Shown: one piece after another, positions 1-10,273 of the stretch
Numbering within the stretch: position 1 is the first letter of the stretch
Layout: each line of letters opens with the position of its first letter
Assembly: GCA_944470555.2 (NCBI GenBank)
Contig: OX104134.1
Location: forward strand, 48,172,691 to 48,236,690
Direction of reading: 5' to 3'
DNA from: Heterobilharzia americana
Taxonomy: Eukaryota; Platyhelminthes; Trematoda; Strigeidida; Schistosomatidae
DNA length: 64,000 nucleotides
Position numbers and translations under genes: made by a program
The notes under the pieces: generated by a model
The model's input: only the letters and a program-made list of their open reading frames with translations
Told to the model about the DNA's origin: nothing
The model's database searches: none

Positions 1-1400
1 CAAAGCTTAGGTTCTGATGGTGTTTCTAGTAATATATTTAGAAAATGTACAGATATTTTATGTCGTCCCATTACGGATATCTTCAATGCATCGTTTTCTA
101 AAGACACAATACACCCTGCTTGGATGGAGATCCAAATTGTACCTGTGCCTAAGTCATCTTCTGGATCAGATGTTAAGTTTCGATCCATCACTATAACTCC
201 CCCTTTTTCGAAGACATTGGAGAAATTACTTCTCCTTGTGATTGAGCCTTCGTTGAAGGTTTCCAGAGATCCGAAACAATTTGCTTGGAAATACAAGAGA
301 AGTACTTTAGATGCTATCACTGTCTTTTATCATAATATTGTTTCCTCTCTAGACAAAGGTGTTAAGTATGTCCGTTGTGCCTTTCTGGATTACTCATCAG
401 CCTTTGACTACTCTTTTTAAATAAGCTTGCCAAAGCTCGTACCGAGCCATAGGTTGCAAAGTGGCTGTGTTCTTATGTTTCCGAAAGAAAGTAGTACATT
501 GTTTATAAAGGAAAGCGCTCCACTTCATTGCTTATTTAAGCTGGTGTGCTTTAATGTGCTATACTTTCTTCTTTTCTGTTTTCGTTCTTTTTGCACGATT
601 TACCTTATTCTGTTGAAACTAATTTTATTAAGTATGCTGATGACCTGATGGTGTCTATTCCTGTTAACTGTCATTTAGATTGCTCTGAAATAGATGGATT
701 CTTGTCTCTTATTGACCAATCCTCTCTCTCACATGGTCTCAAGTTAAACCCTTCTAAATGTTAGACTGTTAATTTTACCCCCAGGCGTAAACAATACTTG
801 TATGAGCTGCTGAAGTCTCATAATGCCTGTTGCATTGATGGTATTTGTGCAGAAAGTAAATCAAGTGTTAACTATCTTGGATTGAGTTTCACTCCTGACC
901 TTTGTCGGTCTTCTCATATCTTGTTGACTTGTAAAAAATCTCTCGTTTAACGTGTTACATAAAGAAACTGAGGCTCTCTGGTATAACTTAATCTCTTATT
1001 TTACAATTTGATTCCTGCATTTTACCTATTCTTCTATGTTGTTCCCCGTTGATCTTTCCTGGCTTTCTAGAAAACAACTGTGTTATGGTTGCGCAGGGCT
1101 TTGAAAGTCGTCAGCAGGGTGAGTGGTGTGCCTCTGGCCCAACTGATTAACACTGTAGTTGATAGACATTTAAGTTCTAGCAAGCAACTAGCTACAGTAA
1201 CTTTAACTGACGCTGAGCATCCACTCCATTCACAGCTCTTTTCTTGTATCTCCTCAGTGAGGACAAGAAGAAACTACATAAGACTGCACGCTCGTATAGC
1301 TAAGTACAAGAATTCGCTTGTACCTTACCTAGCACTCATATTATGTGAGGAAAAAAGTGTTAGAACAAAACTCACATACCTGCTTTGTAACAGTTAACAA
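1..1400 (+). pseudogene. Decayed CR1/Jockey-type LINE, reverse transcriptase to C-terminus
   Basis: Translated pieces in shifting frames give a non-LTR reverse transcriptase. A segment before base 120 reads GSDGVSSNIF, matching the finger-domain 'GPDG' region. Bases 124-420 follow with a degraded K-P-I-S-like block and a motif A remnant (LDYSSAFD). Near 632-650 the catalytic box reads YADDL, and near 870-900 there is the SSVNYLGL block usual in these elements. Bases 1080-1397 read as a C-terminal extension ending RYKNS-like (KYKNSLVPYLALIL). Stops and frameshifts, for example at 418 and 764, separate the pieces, so it is not functional. The left end lies outside the window. The family level (CR1/Jockey) is safe; the exact family is not. 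Confidence 0.75.
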
Positions 1401-2584
1401 CCTCATTTCAATAATTTAATTAACAATGTAAAATGTCCTCGTTTTTAATATTCTTTACATTAATTGAATTTTTACGATAACGCAATCAGAAATATTGTAA
1501 AGGAGTATAAACATATATTTTGTTGTTGTTGCAATATATCATGGTGAGAATTGCAAATTGGGCCACAAATTGATTGAAATAATGTGATTATTATTATTAC
1601 TTTTATTATTATTCACTTTTCGGGTATATACTCAGAGGCTTCATGAACTGATGCCACGTTTAAGTTTGGTCCTCTCTAATATTTTACTAGCTAAAACTTA
1701 TTACAGTTAACCTTGCATGGGGTAGATAATGACTAAGAATGCTAAGTGACAGAACGCAGCTAAAAATGAGATCTCTGGTATTTTAGATAAAGTCAAATTT
1801 ACTTATTTTAAATGTTCATTTAGAGACAACCTCCTAGAGAAAGGACGTCTTCTTTTGGGCGTTGTCTCGTTCAACTCACCGTACTTTCATTATATTGTCG
1901 TATATACCAGAATATGAGTTCAATGTAACACTAGTGTTGCACTAACTTTTTCTAAAAATCACTGGTTGTGGATTGCGTACACTTTTAACTGAATGAATCA
2001 TTCACTTATTCCTGTTAAGCCTCAAACTGTAATAAATGAATCTGTCAAGAAAATAGAGACAATAGTCTGTGACTGATATCAACAGCCGGTGTGATACTTT
2101 TGCTGGTAACTTTCGAAAGATTCGTGGATGAGTGAATACTTATAATAGATATCGGACACTTGTAGTAATCCTATTTGTTCAAAAAGTGGTGTCACAGCAA
2201 AAATAATAACGTCTATGGACCTAACTAAGAAATCAGAAAAGATTGGTAGGCCTTCCATATGGTTGACTTCTGTCCCAATAACTCACAATTCTTGGCCTAG
2301 TCAAGTGTGATTCTCTTCCTTTGAGTTCACTTGAAAAAATTCCCTTGTCTAAACATTATTTTTGTTTATTAGAGTAGACTCACTGTTAGTTGTATGTTAA
2401 TTCATTGACTAAGTTTTCAAAGTCGGGCTTCATAATATAAGACGTTTTAGTAACAATTTGGGGTTTTTGTGTGAGGCAGTTGCATCCCTCTCTGAACTAG
2501 CTTCATGTAATTCGCACGTCATATTTTGACACCATGAATTCTGTTGAGCATCACGACATGTGTTGTATCGCCAAAATTTTCGGA
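1401..2584. other. AT-rich DNA without recognised gene
   Basis: No open frame, splice-flanked exon or repeat family is recognisable here. It lies between the 3' end of one LINE and the 3' tail of the next. Confidence 0.5.
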
Positions 2585-5500
2585 CTTATTACTATTGTTG
2601 TTATTATTACTGTTATTTGTCCCTTGGGTTCATAGTGCAGCATAGGGCTTCAGTAGCACGTCGCCATTTCACTCTGTTCTCTGCAGTCTCTTCAACCTGG
2701 CTCCACGACTGCCCAGAAGCTTTCATTTCTCCCTCACACGATCTCCCCCATGTCACCTTCGGACACCCAACTCGTCGTTCCCCCTTTGGGTCCCAGTCGA
2801 CGGCCTGGTCTGGCGCGTGATGTCCTAAGTCGGCCATCTCAGTGTATGCCCAATCCATCTCCACTTCCTTCTGCAAATTTGTTGCGTTACAGCTTCTTGC
2901 TTAGTTGCTTCGTTGCCAGCAAGAAGGAATTCCTCCTTGCTTATTCCTTCTGGCCATCTGATCTTCAGTATCGAGTGAGAGTAGGTGGCAGCCGTTGATG
3001 AGTGACTGTAGTTTGTTGAAAATGCTTTTCGTAACGCGCCAAGTCTCTCAACCATCACATGGAAGCATTGACTTGACATTGGTGTTGAAAATCCGGATCT
3101 TGTTCACGCCATATGCTGAGTGCAGTAGATCCCCACACCGATTTCAGATTGATGAACACCTGTCTTGCTGTCTTTCTGATCCTTGCTTTGACGTCCTCAT
3201 GTGTACCACCTGTGGTTGAAATAGTGCTGCCTAGATAGGTGAGAGAGGCTACTTCCTTTAAGTTTCTCCCGTTGATGATGATTGGAGCTTGTTGTTGTTA
3301 TTGGTGGTGTTGGTTGGGTATCATCATCACCTCTGTCTTCTCTACATTCACTTAAAGTCTTGTCTTCCTTCGCTGCCTCTTCTGTCAACTTGTTGGTTTC
3401 TCCCTGTAGATCTCCAACTTTGTGTGACATTAGACACAAGTCCTCGGTGAAATCCAAATCTTCTAGGTTCTTTTCTGCGGTCCAGCCAGCGTATACCCAT
3501 CTTCTCGCTCCTCACAGTTTCTTGCATGACCCAGTGCAGTCCAGTCGAGTCGACCACAATCAGGAAGATCATTGGTGATAGTGGGTAACCTTGTGTCTTA
3601 CTCCTGCCTTCACTTCGAAGGCCTCACTGGGCTTTCCATTGCTAATCACTTGGCATGTGGCGTCTTCATATAGTTGTTGAATGAGATTGATAAAGGTTTG
3701 TGGTATTCCGTAGTGTTGAAGCAGCGGCCAAATTACTTGTCGGTCGACGCTGTCAAAGGCCTTTTCAAAGTCGATGATGTTGAGGTAGAGGACTGACTGC
3801 CATTCTATACTCTGTTCTATGATGATGCGTAGTGTAGCGTTGCAATTTGGTCCATACATGATATGTACATCCTGAATCGAGCCAGCCTGTTCCGGTCGTA
3901 GTTTTGAATCCAGCACATCCTTTAGTCACTCTAGTATGATGCGGCTTAATATTTTGCTTGCTTTGGGTGGACAGAGACAGGAGCATGATTCCGCACTAGT
4001 TCTTGCAAAGACTTAGGTCTTCCTTCTTCAGGAGTTTGACAATGTAGCCCATCTTCAAATCAATCGGCAGATACCTTCCCTTCCTTCCAGACCTTCTGCA
4101 ATAGTGGTGTGAGCGTGCCCACTGTTGTCCCTGCGTCTGTTTTCAGTGCTTCTGGCGGAATTCTATCTGGTCCCGCTGCTTTCCCGCATTTCAGAAACTT
4201 CATGACGTTCGGGACTTCCACTTTTGTCGGAGGGTCTGCGTTCACTTGTAGTTCTGTGGTTGCAGATGGCATTTCAGGACGAAGTGCAGGTGGTGGTCGA
4301 TTCAAGAGCTTTTCGAAGTGGTCAGCCCATCGTTTCCTTTGTTTCTCCTCTCTGGCAACTAAGTTTCCTTCACTATCTCTCATTGGTTTCATCTATGTTG
4401 ATCCCTTCCCAGATAGTAACCTGGTTATTTGATATAGTGTTGTCAGGTCTCTCCTACCAGCAGCCTGTTGTGCTTCACTTGCCAGTGTATCGTAGACGTG
4501 TCTTTTGTCGTTGCGCGCACTCTTCTTCACTTCTTTGTCCAGTGTTTTATAGGTTGTATTCAGTTCCTCTTCTCGTTGTTCATCCCTACACTGCACTGGT
4601 TTATCTTCTGCTTCACCATCTTTCTCTCCCTGCTCTATCAACTTCTATGTGTCCGTCGAGAACCATTCCTGATCTTCTTTCTTCTTCCTTCCTAATACGG
4701 TTATGCAAGTTTCTTCCCATATAGCTTTCAAAGAGTTCCAGTGTTAATCTACACAGGTTTATTCAGGGATGTTGCTCGGTATCTCCCACTTTGTCCTGAT
4801 GGCTGACATGAGGTGTTTCTTGTAGTTTCGTCTTTCAGTTCAGTTTCTGTTCTGAGTGTTGAACTTTAACTGTAGTCTATCACCAACTTCCTTAAAGGCT
4901 TTCAACTTGATTTGGAAGGTTTCTTGCACTAGATAGATAGTAAGCGGTGTGAAGCTTCATCTGCTCCTCTTCTTGATCTTGTGTCAAGTAGGCTGCGTCT
5001 CCACTTTCTTCAGATTGAGATGAAATCGATCTGATTATAGTGTATCCTGGTGAAATCCATGTCTCACTGTGATTATCCTTGCGCTTGTACACACTGCCTC
5101 CAATCACCAGATCATTGAATGCATAGAAGTCCGCAAACGGTTCTCCTTTCTTGTTCATTTCCCCTAGTGCTTCTCGAACTATGATGAGTTCTCTTCCTGT
5201 GTTATCTGCCCCCTCTTTTGCATTAAAACATGTCACTCACTAGAATTTTGATGTAACCATTTCGGGTGGGGTCTTGTCAAGTACTGATTGCTGTTGTCTG
5301 TAGAATTCCTTCTTCTTCTCTTCATTTGCATTATTTATAGGTGCGTAGCGTAGCATAGCATTGTACGATTGTGACTCCTTCCTTTTGAGTTGAACCTTGC
5401 TGTTATGATCCTAGAGGAGATTGGTTCCCACTGTATGAGAGCCTTTGATGCTCTTGGGGATATCATGACAGCCACCCCAAAACTCAGTGTGCTCGTGGTT

Positions 5501-5945
5501 GTCGTCTGGGTGACAATACCGGAGTAGATTATCGACTCTCCAGTTGACAGTTTGGAAAGTCTACTTCCATTCCACCTGCTTTCGGAGATTCCTAGCACTT
5601 CAATGCTATACCTTCTCATCTGTTTTGCAATCTGGGCAGCCTTGTTAGGTTCAAACATAGTGCAGACATTCCATGTCCCCACGTTTACTTTCGCTTTCAT
5701 CGAGAGAGAAGACACATCGGGCAATTGGCTTCCCGAAGGCTTTCACCAACCGGCGTCATTTCGTCTCTCCGATTCCAGCGAGGAACAAGTTTAATTTTAT
5801 TTCTTATATTTACTTTGTGCTTTGAAGTTTCTGTAGCGGTTGGATTGGTTTTACGGGGTAGGGTTGGTAGCCCTATACTCAACCTTCCCTCTTAATCCGG
5901 ACTAAGGACCAGCTAGTAACTAGTGGACCAGTTACCTAGCTGAGG
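2585..5945 (-). mobile_element. Decayed full-length RTE-clade LINE (SR2-like)
   Basis: On the minus strand the element starts near 5945 with the same 5' sequence as the well preserved RTE copies (ccagctagtaact block). It ends in a TTATT-type simple tail at about 2585-2620. Blocks in order: endonuclease N-terminus 5724-5335 (GTWNV, ISESRWNG), endonuclease C-terminal part 5236-4892, connector 4641-4060 (GKAAGPD), reverse transcriptase 3986-3569 (FIDFEKAFDSVDR-like, read here as NIIDFEKAFDSVDR), palm and thumb 3457-2825, C-terminus 2876-2613 ending NPRDK. Many frameshifts separate the blocks. It shares specific lesions with the copy at 48.7-51.95 kb. It retains the endonuclease glutamate (ISE) that the younger copies have changed. 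Confidence 0.85.
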
Positions 5946-6445
5946 TTGACTTTCAGACCTAAATTCCATTTTGCGAGTGTGCAATTTACTGCGGAAGGGT
6001 ATCATTGTAGAATGACTTTGATGAAACGTAATTTGGTGATGTTTTCGCAAATGGTGAACTGAAGACTTGTATATTCACGTGAAGTGTGTAGATATTCGGA
6101 ACGCTTGAAAACGTGCTCAAAAATTTAAATCTTGTTTTGTTGTTGAAACCTGCATGATTGTGCTTTCTAAACATGCTTTCTTGTTTGATGAACTTTTTAT
6201 AGCTTCCTTTAATGTATACAGTCCACCATCGGGAATTATTTCGATTTCAAAACTATGGCACAGATAAGTAGGAGTCGTTGTTATGCGATCACTAGCAAGT
6301 CATTATAAATATAAGAACTGAAGTTAATTTACTTGATGGAGTCAAAATTGATTGTTTTCGTTGATTATTTTGTGTCGTTTCCTCAAGGTAAATACAAATT
6401 TATTGTTGTACAGTGACCACATTTATTTTGCTGTTTACTTCTCAG
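5946..6445. other. AT-rich DNA without recognised gene
   Basis: Nothing recognisable. It precedes the candidate exon at 6446. Confidence 0.4.
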
Positions 6446-6686
6446 GACAAAACATGGTGACAGCAGTGGAAATCAACACTCAGATTCTAAATCACCAGCT
6501 TCTCAAAACTGTTCAAATCTGCTGCTTGAAATCGAAAAGCCATCAGCTAATAAAAACCAACAGGCATTTGAAAAAATCTCTTCTGAAGGCTTCAGATACC
6601 ATATGAATAACAACAGGAAACCTGCGGATGCGAAACAGAACCGCAAGTGCACTCATGACTGTTCGGAAGTTCCACAGCTAATCTGA
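6446..6686 (+). CDS. Candidate terminal exon of an unidentified gene
   Basis: A pyrimidine-rich stretch ending tttacttctcag (AG at 6444-6445) is followed by 80 codons without a stop, reading RTKHGDSSGNQHSDSKSP and ending with CSEVPQLI and TGA at 6684-6686. The product is hydrophilic and rich in Ser, Asn and Lys, unlike any retroelement protein here. A run of A-rich sequence (tcaaaaaatatatt) follows. No family is recognised and no upstream exon was found. It could be chance in AT-rich DNA. Confidence 0.3.
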
Positions 6687-6895
6687 TGTACTGCCTTTTC
6701 ACATAAATCAAAAAATATATTCCCAAGACTTTTGTTCGTACAGCATACTAAAATAAGTGGCTTGATTATTTAGAGATCAGACAACAATCAGCTTCCAACA
6801 TTCGTCTTATTGAATTGAAAGGAATTAGAATACCTTTATGAAACATTTTGGACTGAATGTATCAGAACAATCCTATACATGAGAGAACGGTCTGA

Positions 6896-6993
<98 letters not shown>

Positions 6994-7828
6994 TACCAGT
7001 TGTATTGGTTTTCGGGCTAATTATGAGTTATTTGAAATATGCAGATAATAACAGAAATGATAATGACAGAAATAACGACCAAACTATGTGTTTATGAAAG
7101 CGGTATTACTACATGTAACGATAATAACAACGAGAACTGGAAGGAGGTAAGTACTGTAATATTAAAAGGGGTTCAAGGACTTCAAAAATACAAGTTACGT
7201 AGCGCAGAAAGATGAAGAAGGTGGTTTTTAAGTTTTGAACAAATGTAGTAGATACTTAGAATGTGTGAAGAATGAGAAGGGTTTGCAAAATGTAAATGAA
7301 AAAACTAAGACTTTTCTGGTTACTGGAGAGATATGGAGCATCAAATATTTTCTGAAACAAAGGCTAAGGTTACAAGTTCCAATGTGTATGGTTTTGCTGT
7401 GTGCTAGCGGTGATTTCAATCACTATTCGATGCTTCAGTTATTTGCGATCAAAACTTTCGAATGTGGTGTTGCTATCTACTAGTGACAACTATCAATGAG
7501 AATGGGCTTCTTAATAACTTTACCTCTTGTTTGCGAAACATGATGCTCAGTAAAATATCTGTTAAGTTGATAGGTTATCCGTCTATATACCTGTCTTCAA
7601 AGGAACAGCAACATCTTGAAATGAATTCGAAAATGCCAAGAGTAGGGCAAACGCCTTTTATTTCAGAAACAATGACATGTTGGTTCGGAAATTATTAGCA
7701 GAATATACCAGCCCAGCAGAAAAATAGGAATAAAAATCTGCCAAAACGAAAAACACGGAATAAAAAAATATATGACATGTGTTGCCGCATAAATGCTAAA
7801 TAAATAACAAGAATTACACCAGATATCC
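6687..7828. other. AT-rich DNA without recognised gene
   Basis: Apart from the (TA)n array nothing is recognised. Short open frames at 7235-7483 and 7462-7698 lack homology or splice context. Confidence 0.4.
6897..6990. repeat. (TA)n microsatellite, about 47 units
   Basis: An uninterrupted alternating TA run of about 94 bases. It creates a meaningless Ile-Tyr open frame. Such a perfect run can extrude as a cruciform and is likely length-polymorphic. Confidence 0.98.
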
Positions 7829-8240
7829 CATCTTCAAATATTCATCCTTCCAAACTAGTAATCTATTCCTTCTCACCCTTGATGTCTCACAACCCCATTG
7901 TACTTTTCATAGACGAACTAAAAAATTTCCCCACCCTATTTGTTTGTTCCACCTTACTCGCACAACGGAAAACCTCTCTGACCGAGTTGCTTATTCACTC
8001 ACCTGTATTACATTGGTCTTTGCTCCATATCACTATGTAATTGGATGATTGTAAAGGTCACCACTTTGTGTACCAAAACTTGAATATTAACCTGAAAACT
8101 TAGTGTCAGATTCATACTCATGAAAAGGATCTTCCTAGCAAGATCGAAACGTTGAGGAATAATACAAAATATTTGTTTATTTTGTTATTTGTTCTAATAT
8201 ACTACGCCGGGATTACACAGGCGAAAATACATCCTATACA
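7829..8240 (+). promoter_or_regulatory. PLE 5' region / pseudo-LTR, truncated
   Basis: Non-coding leader of the PLE, upstream of its ORF start at 8241. It carries the conserved hairpin followed by GAAACG (8117-8151) and is homologous to 13889-14300, 20224-20635 and the diverged copy near 27.7-28.26 kb. PLEs normally have such terminal repeats on both sides of the ORF, so it is likely to hold the promoter; that last step is inference. Confidence 0.6.
8117..8151 (+). ncRNA. Hammerhead-ribozyme-like motif in PLE leader
   Basis: CTCATGA (8117-8123) is followed by a perfect 6-bp stem GATCTT/AAGATC closing a CCTAGC loop (8128-8145), and then GAAACG. The hammerhead core is CUGANGA, stem II, GAAA. 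Here the third core base is C instead of G, and four extra bases sit before the stem, so it is probably an inactive relative. PLE terminal repeats are known to carry hammerhead motifs. Confidence 0.35.
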
Positions 8241-9872
8241 ATGAATCATACTAACTCGGTGCCCAAGTTTTTTCAAACCCTCCAGTCCATTGTTGGCCAG
8301 GATACCTTCAAACTTATTTCTAATCGCATTAAGTTTTCAAAGTTATTTTCAAATTGGTACAACCATCGGATTTTCAACTTCCGCTGTCTAAATTCTGACG
8401 TAATTCCCAAATCCTTGACATTTAAATTCGCTTTGAAATCTCATCGTTCACTTATCGCAGCAAAATCGGCCAAAAAAACATTTTTGCGGGAAAGAATACA
8501 TGAAAGCGTAGTAATGCTTGAATCGTATCGGAATCGTATAAAAAACCTCAATGATGGCATAAGATTTCTTGTTCCGGAAAACTTACATGATGTATTATTT
8601 GACTTCATGAAAGGAAGACAGGATTATTATATGAAAAAAGCCAAATTAAAGCAGATAAGGAAATTTAATGCTCTAAGTCCAAACCCTAACAAATTAAATA
8701 TTATGCAACAAAACAAATCATCTAATCTCAAAGTAGTATGTAATGTATCCGATCGCGTCCTCACAAATGAGGAAAATTCACTATTATCCAAAGGATTAAA
8801 CTTTAATTTAAATCGCCCACCAATGACCATACTCGAAGTCGCACCGTCATTAGAACCGGCACTAAAAGTAATCCAGCAGGATATCGCAGAAGAAGTTAGA
8901 TATAAAGTCTCACATGTTCTAACTAATCAAAAACGGTCAGATATGAACATATCGATAAAAGAGGAACGTGCTCTTCACTCTTTAAAAAATGATAAGAACA
9001 TACGGATTATGAAAGCTGACAAAGGAAACATAACCGTTGTCATGAATACATCAGACTATGAACAAAAGGTTACAGAGCACCTATCTAGTGGACCGTATGA
9101 AATGATAGAAAACAAGAAACGTAAGCCTACACTTAACAAGGTAAAACTGCAGATTAACAAACTGCTATACAATCTGAAATCGAAACTAGGGAATGCCTTG
9201 TGGTTTAATTTAGCACCAAAAAGTTATGCTGCTTCACACTTCTATGGCCTTCACAAAATTCATAAACCCAATTTTCCGATTCGTCCAATTGTGGATTTTA
9301 CGAATTCCCCAACATATAACCTTTCAAAGTACCTCACAAAAATCCTTAAACCGTTACAAGACAATTTGGTAAGTATCATTAAGAATTCATTAGACTTCAA
9401 ACATAAATTATTACAAACAACGATTGAAGATGATGAAATAATGGTTAGCTTTGACGTTGTTTCTCTGTATACTAATATTCCGATTGATGAAAGCATACAG
9501 GTTGTTAGCCTTTTATTAGAGTCAGATACTTCTTTATCTCTTAGATGTAATATTTCCATCAGTGAAATCTGTGATGCACTGAGATTATGTCTGACCTCAA
9601 CCTATTTTACTTTTCGAGGGGACCTTTATCGTCAAACCAGTGGGGTAGCAATGGGTTCACCTGTCTCACCCATTATGGCTAATCTATACATGCACAAAGT
9701 AGAATCAGACCTACTTAACCAACATAATTTAAAACCAAGAGTATGGTGGAGGTATGTAGATGACACGTTCGTCATAACCAAAAAACAAGGATTAGAAAGT
9801 TTTTTTGAATACCTAAACAACCGTTTCAAGCTCGCCTGGTTAACTAATTTACCAGTTACTAGCCGGTCCTAA
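8241..9872 (+). CDS. PLE reverse transcriptase N-terminal part, cut by RTE insertion
   Basis: Residues 1-529 are a Penelope-like protein lacking its C-terminal half. Seen: FDVVSLYTNIP (motif A, catalytic Asp 405), SGVAMGSPVSP near 467-477 (motif B), and WWRYVDDTFVI with the YVDD box at residues 505-508 (motif C). The N-terminal about 200 residues are basic and helical as in the family. The last 14 residues (KLAWLTNL onward) come from the 5' end of the RTE element that begins at 9830, right after the TSD sequence at 9814-9829. The GIY-YIG endonuclease half is absent here because the copy is cut at 10273. No internal stop is present. Asn at codon 269 and Met at codon 479 differ from the other two copies. 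Confidence 0.9.
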   Translation: MNHTNSVPKFFQTLQSIVGQDTFKLISNRIKFSKLFSNWYNHRIFNFRCLNSDVIPKSLTFKFALKSHRSLIAAKSAKKTFLRERIHESVVMLESYRNRIKNLNDGIRFLVPENLHDVLFDFMKGRQDYYMKKAKLKQIRKFNALSPNPNKLNIMQQNKSSNLKVVCNVSDRVLTNEENSLLSKGLNFNLNRPPMTILEVAPSLEPALKVIQQDIAEEVRYKVSHVLTNQKRSDMNISIKEERALHSLKNDKNIRIMKADKGNITVVMNTSDYEQKVTEHLSSGPYEMIENKKRKPTLNKVKLQINKLLYNLKSKLGNALWFNLAPKSYAASHFYGLHKIHKPNFPIRPIVDFTNSPTYNLSKYLTKILKPLQDNLVSIIKNSLDFKHKLLQTTIEDDEIMVSFDVVSLYTNIPIDESIQVVSLLLESDTSLSLRCNISISEICDALRLCLTSTYFTFRGDLYRQTSGVAMGSPVSPIMANLYMHKVESDLLNQHNLKPRVWWRYVDDTFVITKKQGLESFFEYLNNRFKLAWLTNLPVTSRS

Positions 9873-10273
9873 GCCCCCATAAATAGGGAAGGTTGGGCAT
9901 AGGGCTCGCATCCCTACCCCTTAAAACAAATGTAACCGCTAAAGAAACTTCAAAGCACAAACAAAATATAAAAAATGAAAACAAACTTATTCTCCGCTGG
10001 AATTGGAGAGGCGAAATGACGGCAGTTGGTGAAAGCCTTCGGGAAGCCAATTGGCCGATGTGTCTTCTCTCGATGAAAGCGAAAGTAAACGTGTGGACAT
10101 GGAATGTCCGTATGATTTTTGAACCCGGTAAGGCAGCCGAGATTGCAAAGGAGATGAGAAGGTATCACATCGAAATGCTTGGGATTTGCGATAGCAGATG
10201 GAATGGGAGTGGACTCTGCAAACTGTCAACTGGAGAATCAATAATCTACTCCGGTCACCCAGACGACAACCAC
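9830..10273 (+). mobile_element. RTE 5' fragment in the left inverted arm
   Basis: First 444 bases of the RTE element in plus orientation. It includes the leader, the ORF start at 9893, and the endonuclease N-terminus up to HPDDNH. It is cut at the palindrome junction, where antisense RTE sequence begins. Being 3'-truncated, it cannot be the product of ordinary target-primed reverse transcription, which loses 5' ends. Confidence 0.88.

Larger units (their letters stand above)
7829..10273 (+). repeat. Left arm of 2.4-kb inverted repeat (PLE 5' part plus RTE 5' part)
   Basis: Each base pairs with position 22129 minus its own coordinate in the right arm (11856-14300). Two differences were seen in the coding part: 9046 (A, giving Asn where the other copies have Ser) and 9675 (A, giving Met where the others have Val). 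The outer end falls inside the PLE terminal repeat. The inner end is at the microhomology CAC (10271-10273), where the minus-orientation copy begins. Confidence 0.9.

Noticed and set aside
6879..7097. 72-codon frame rich in Ile-Tyr
   Set aside because: It is the TA microsatellite read as protein.
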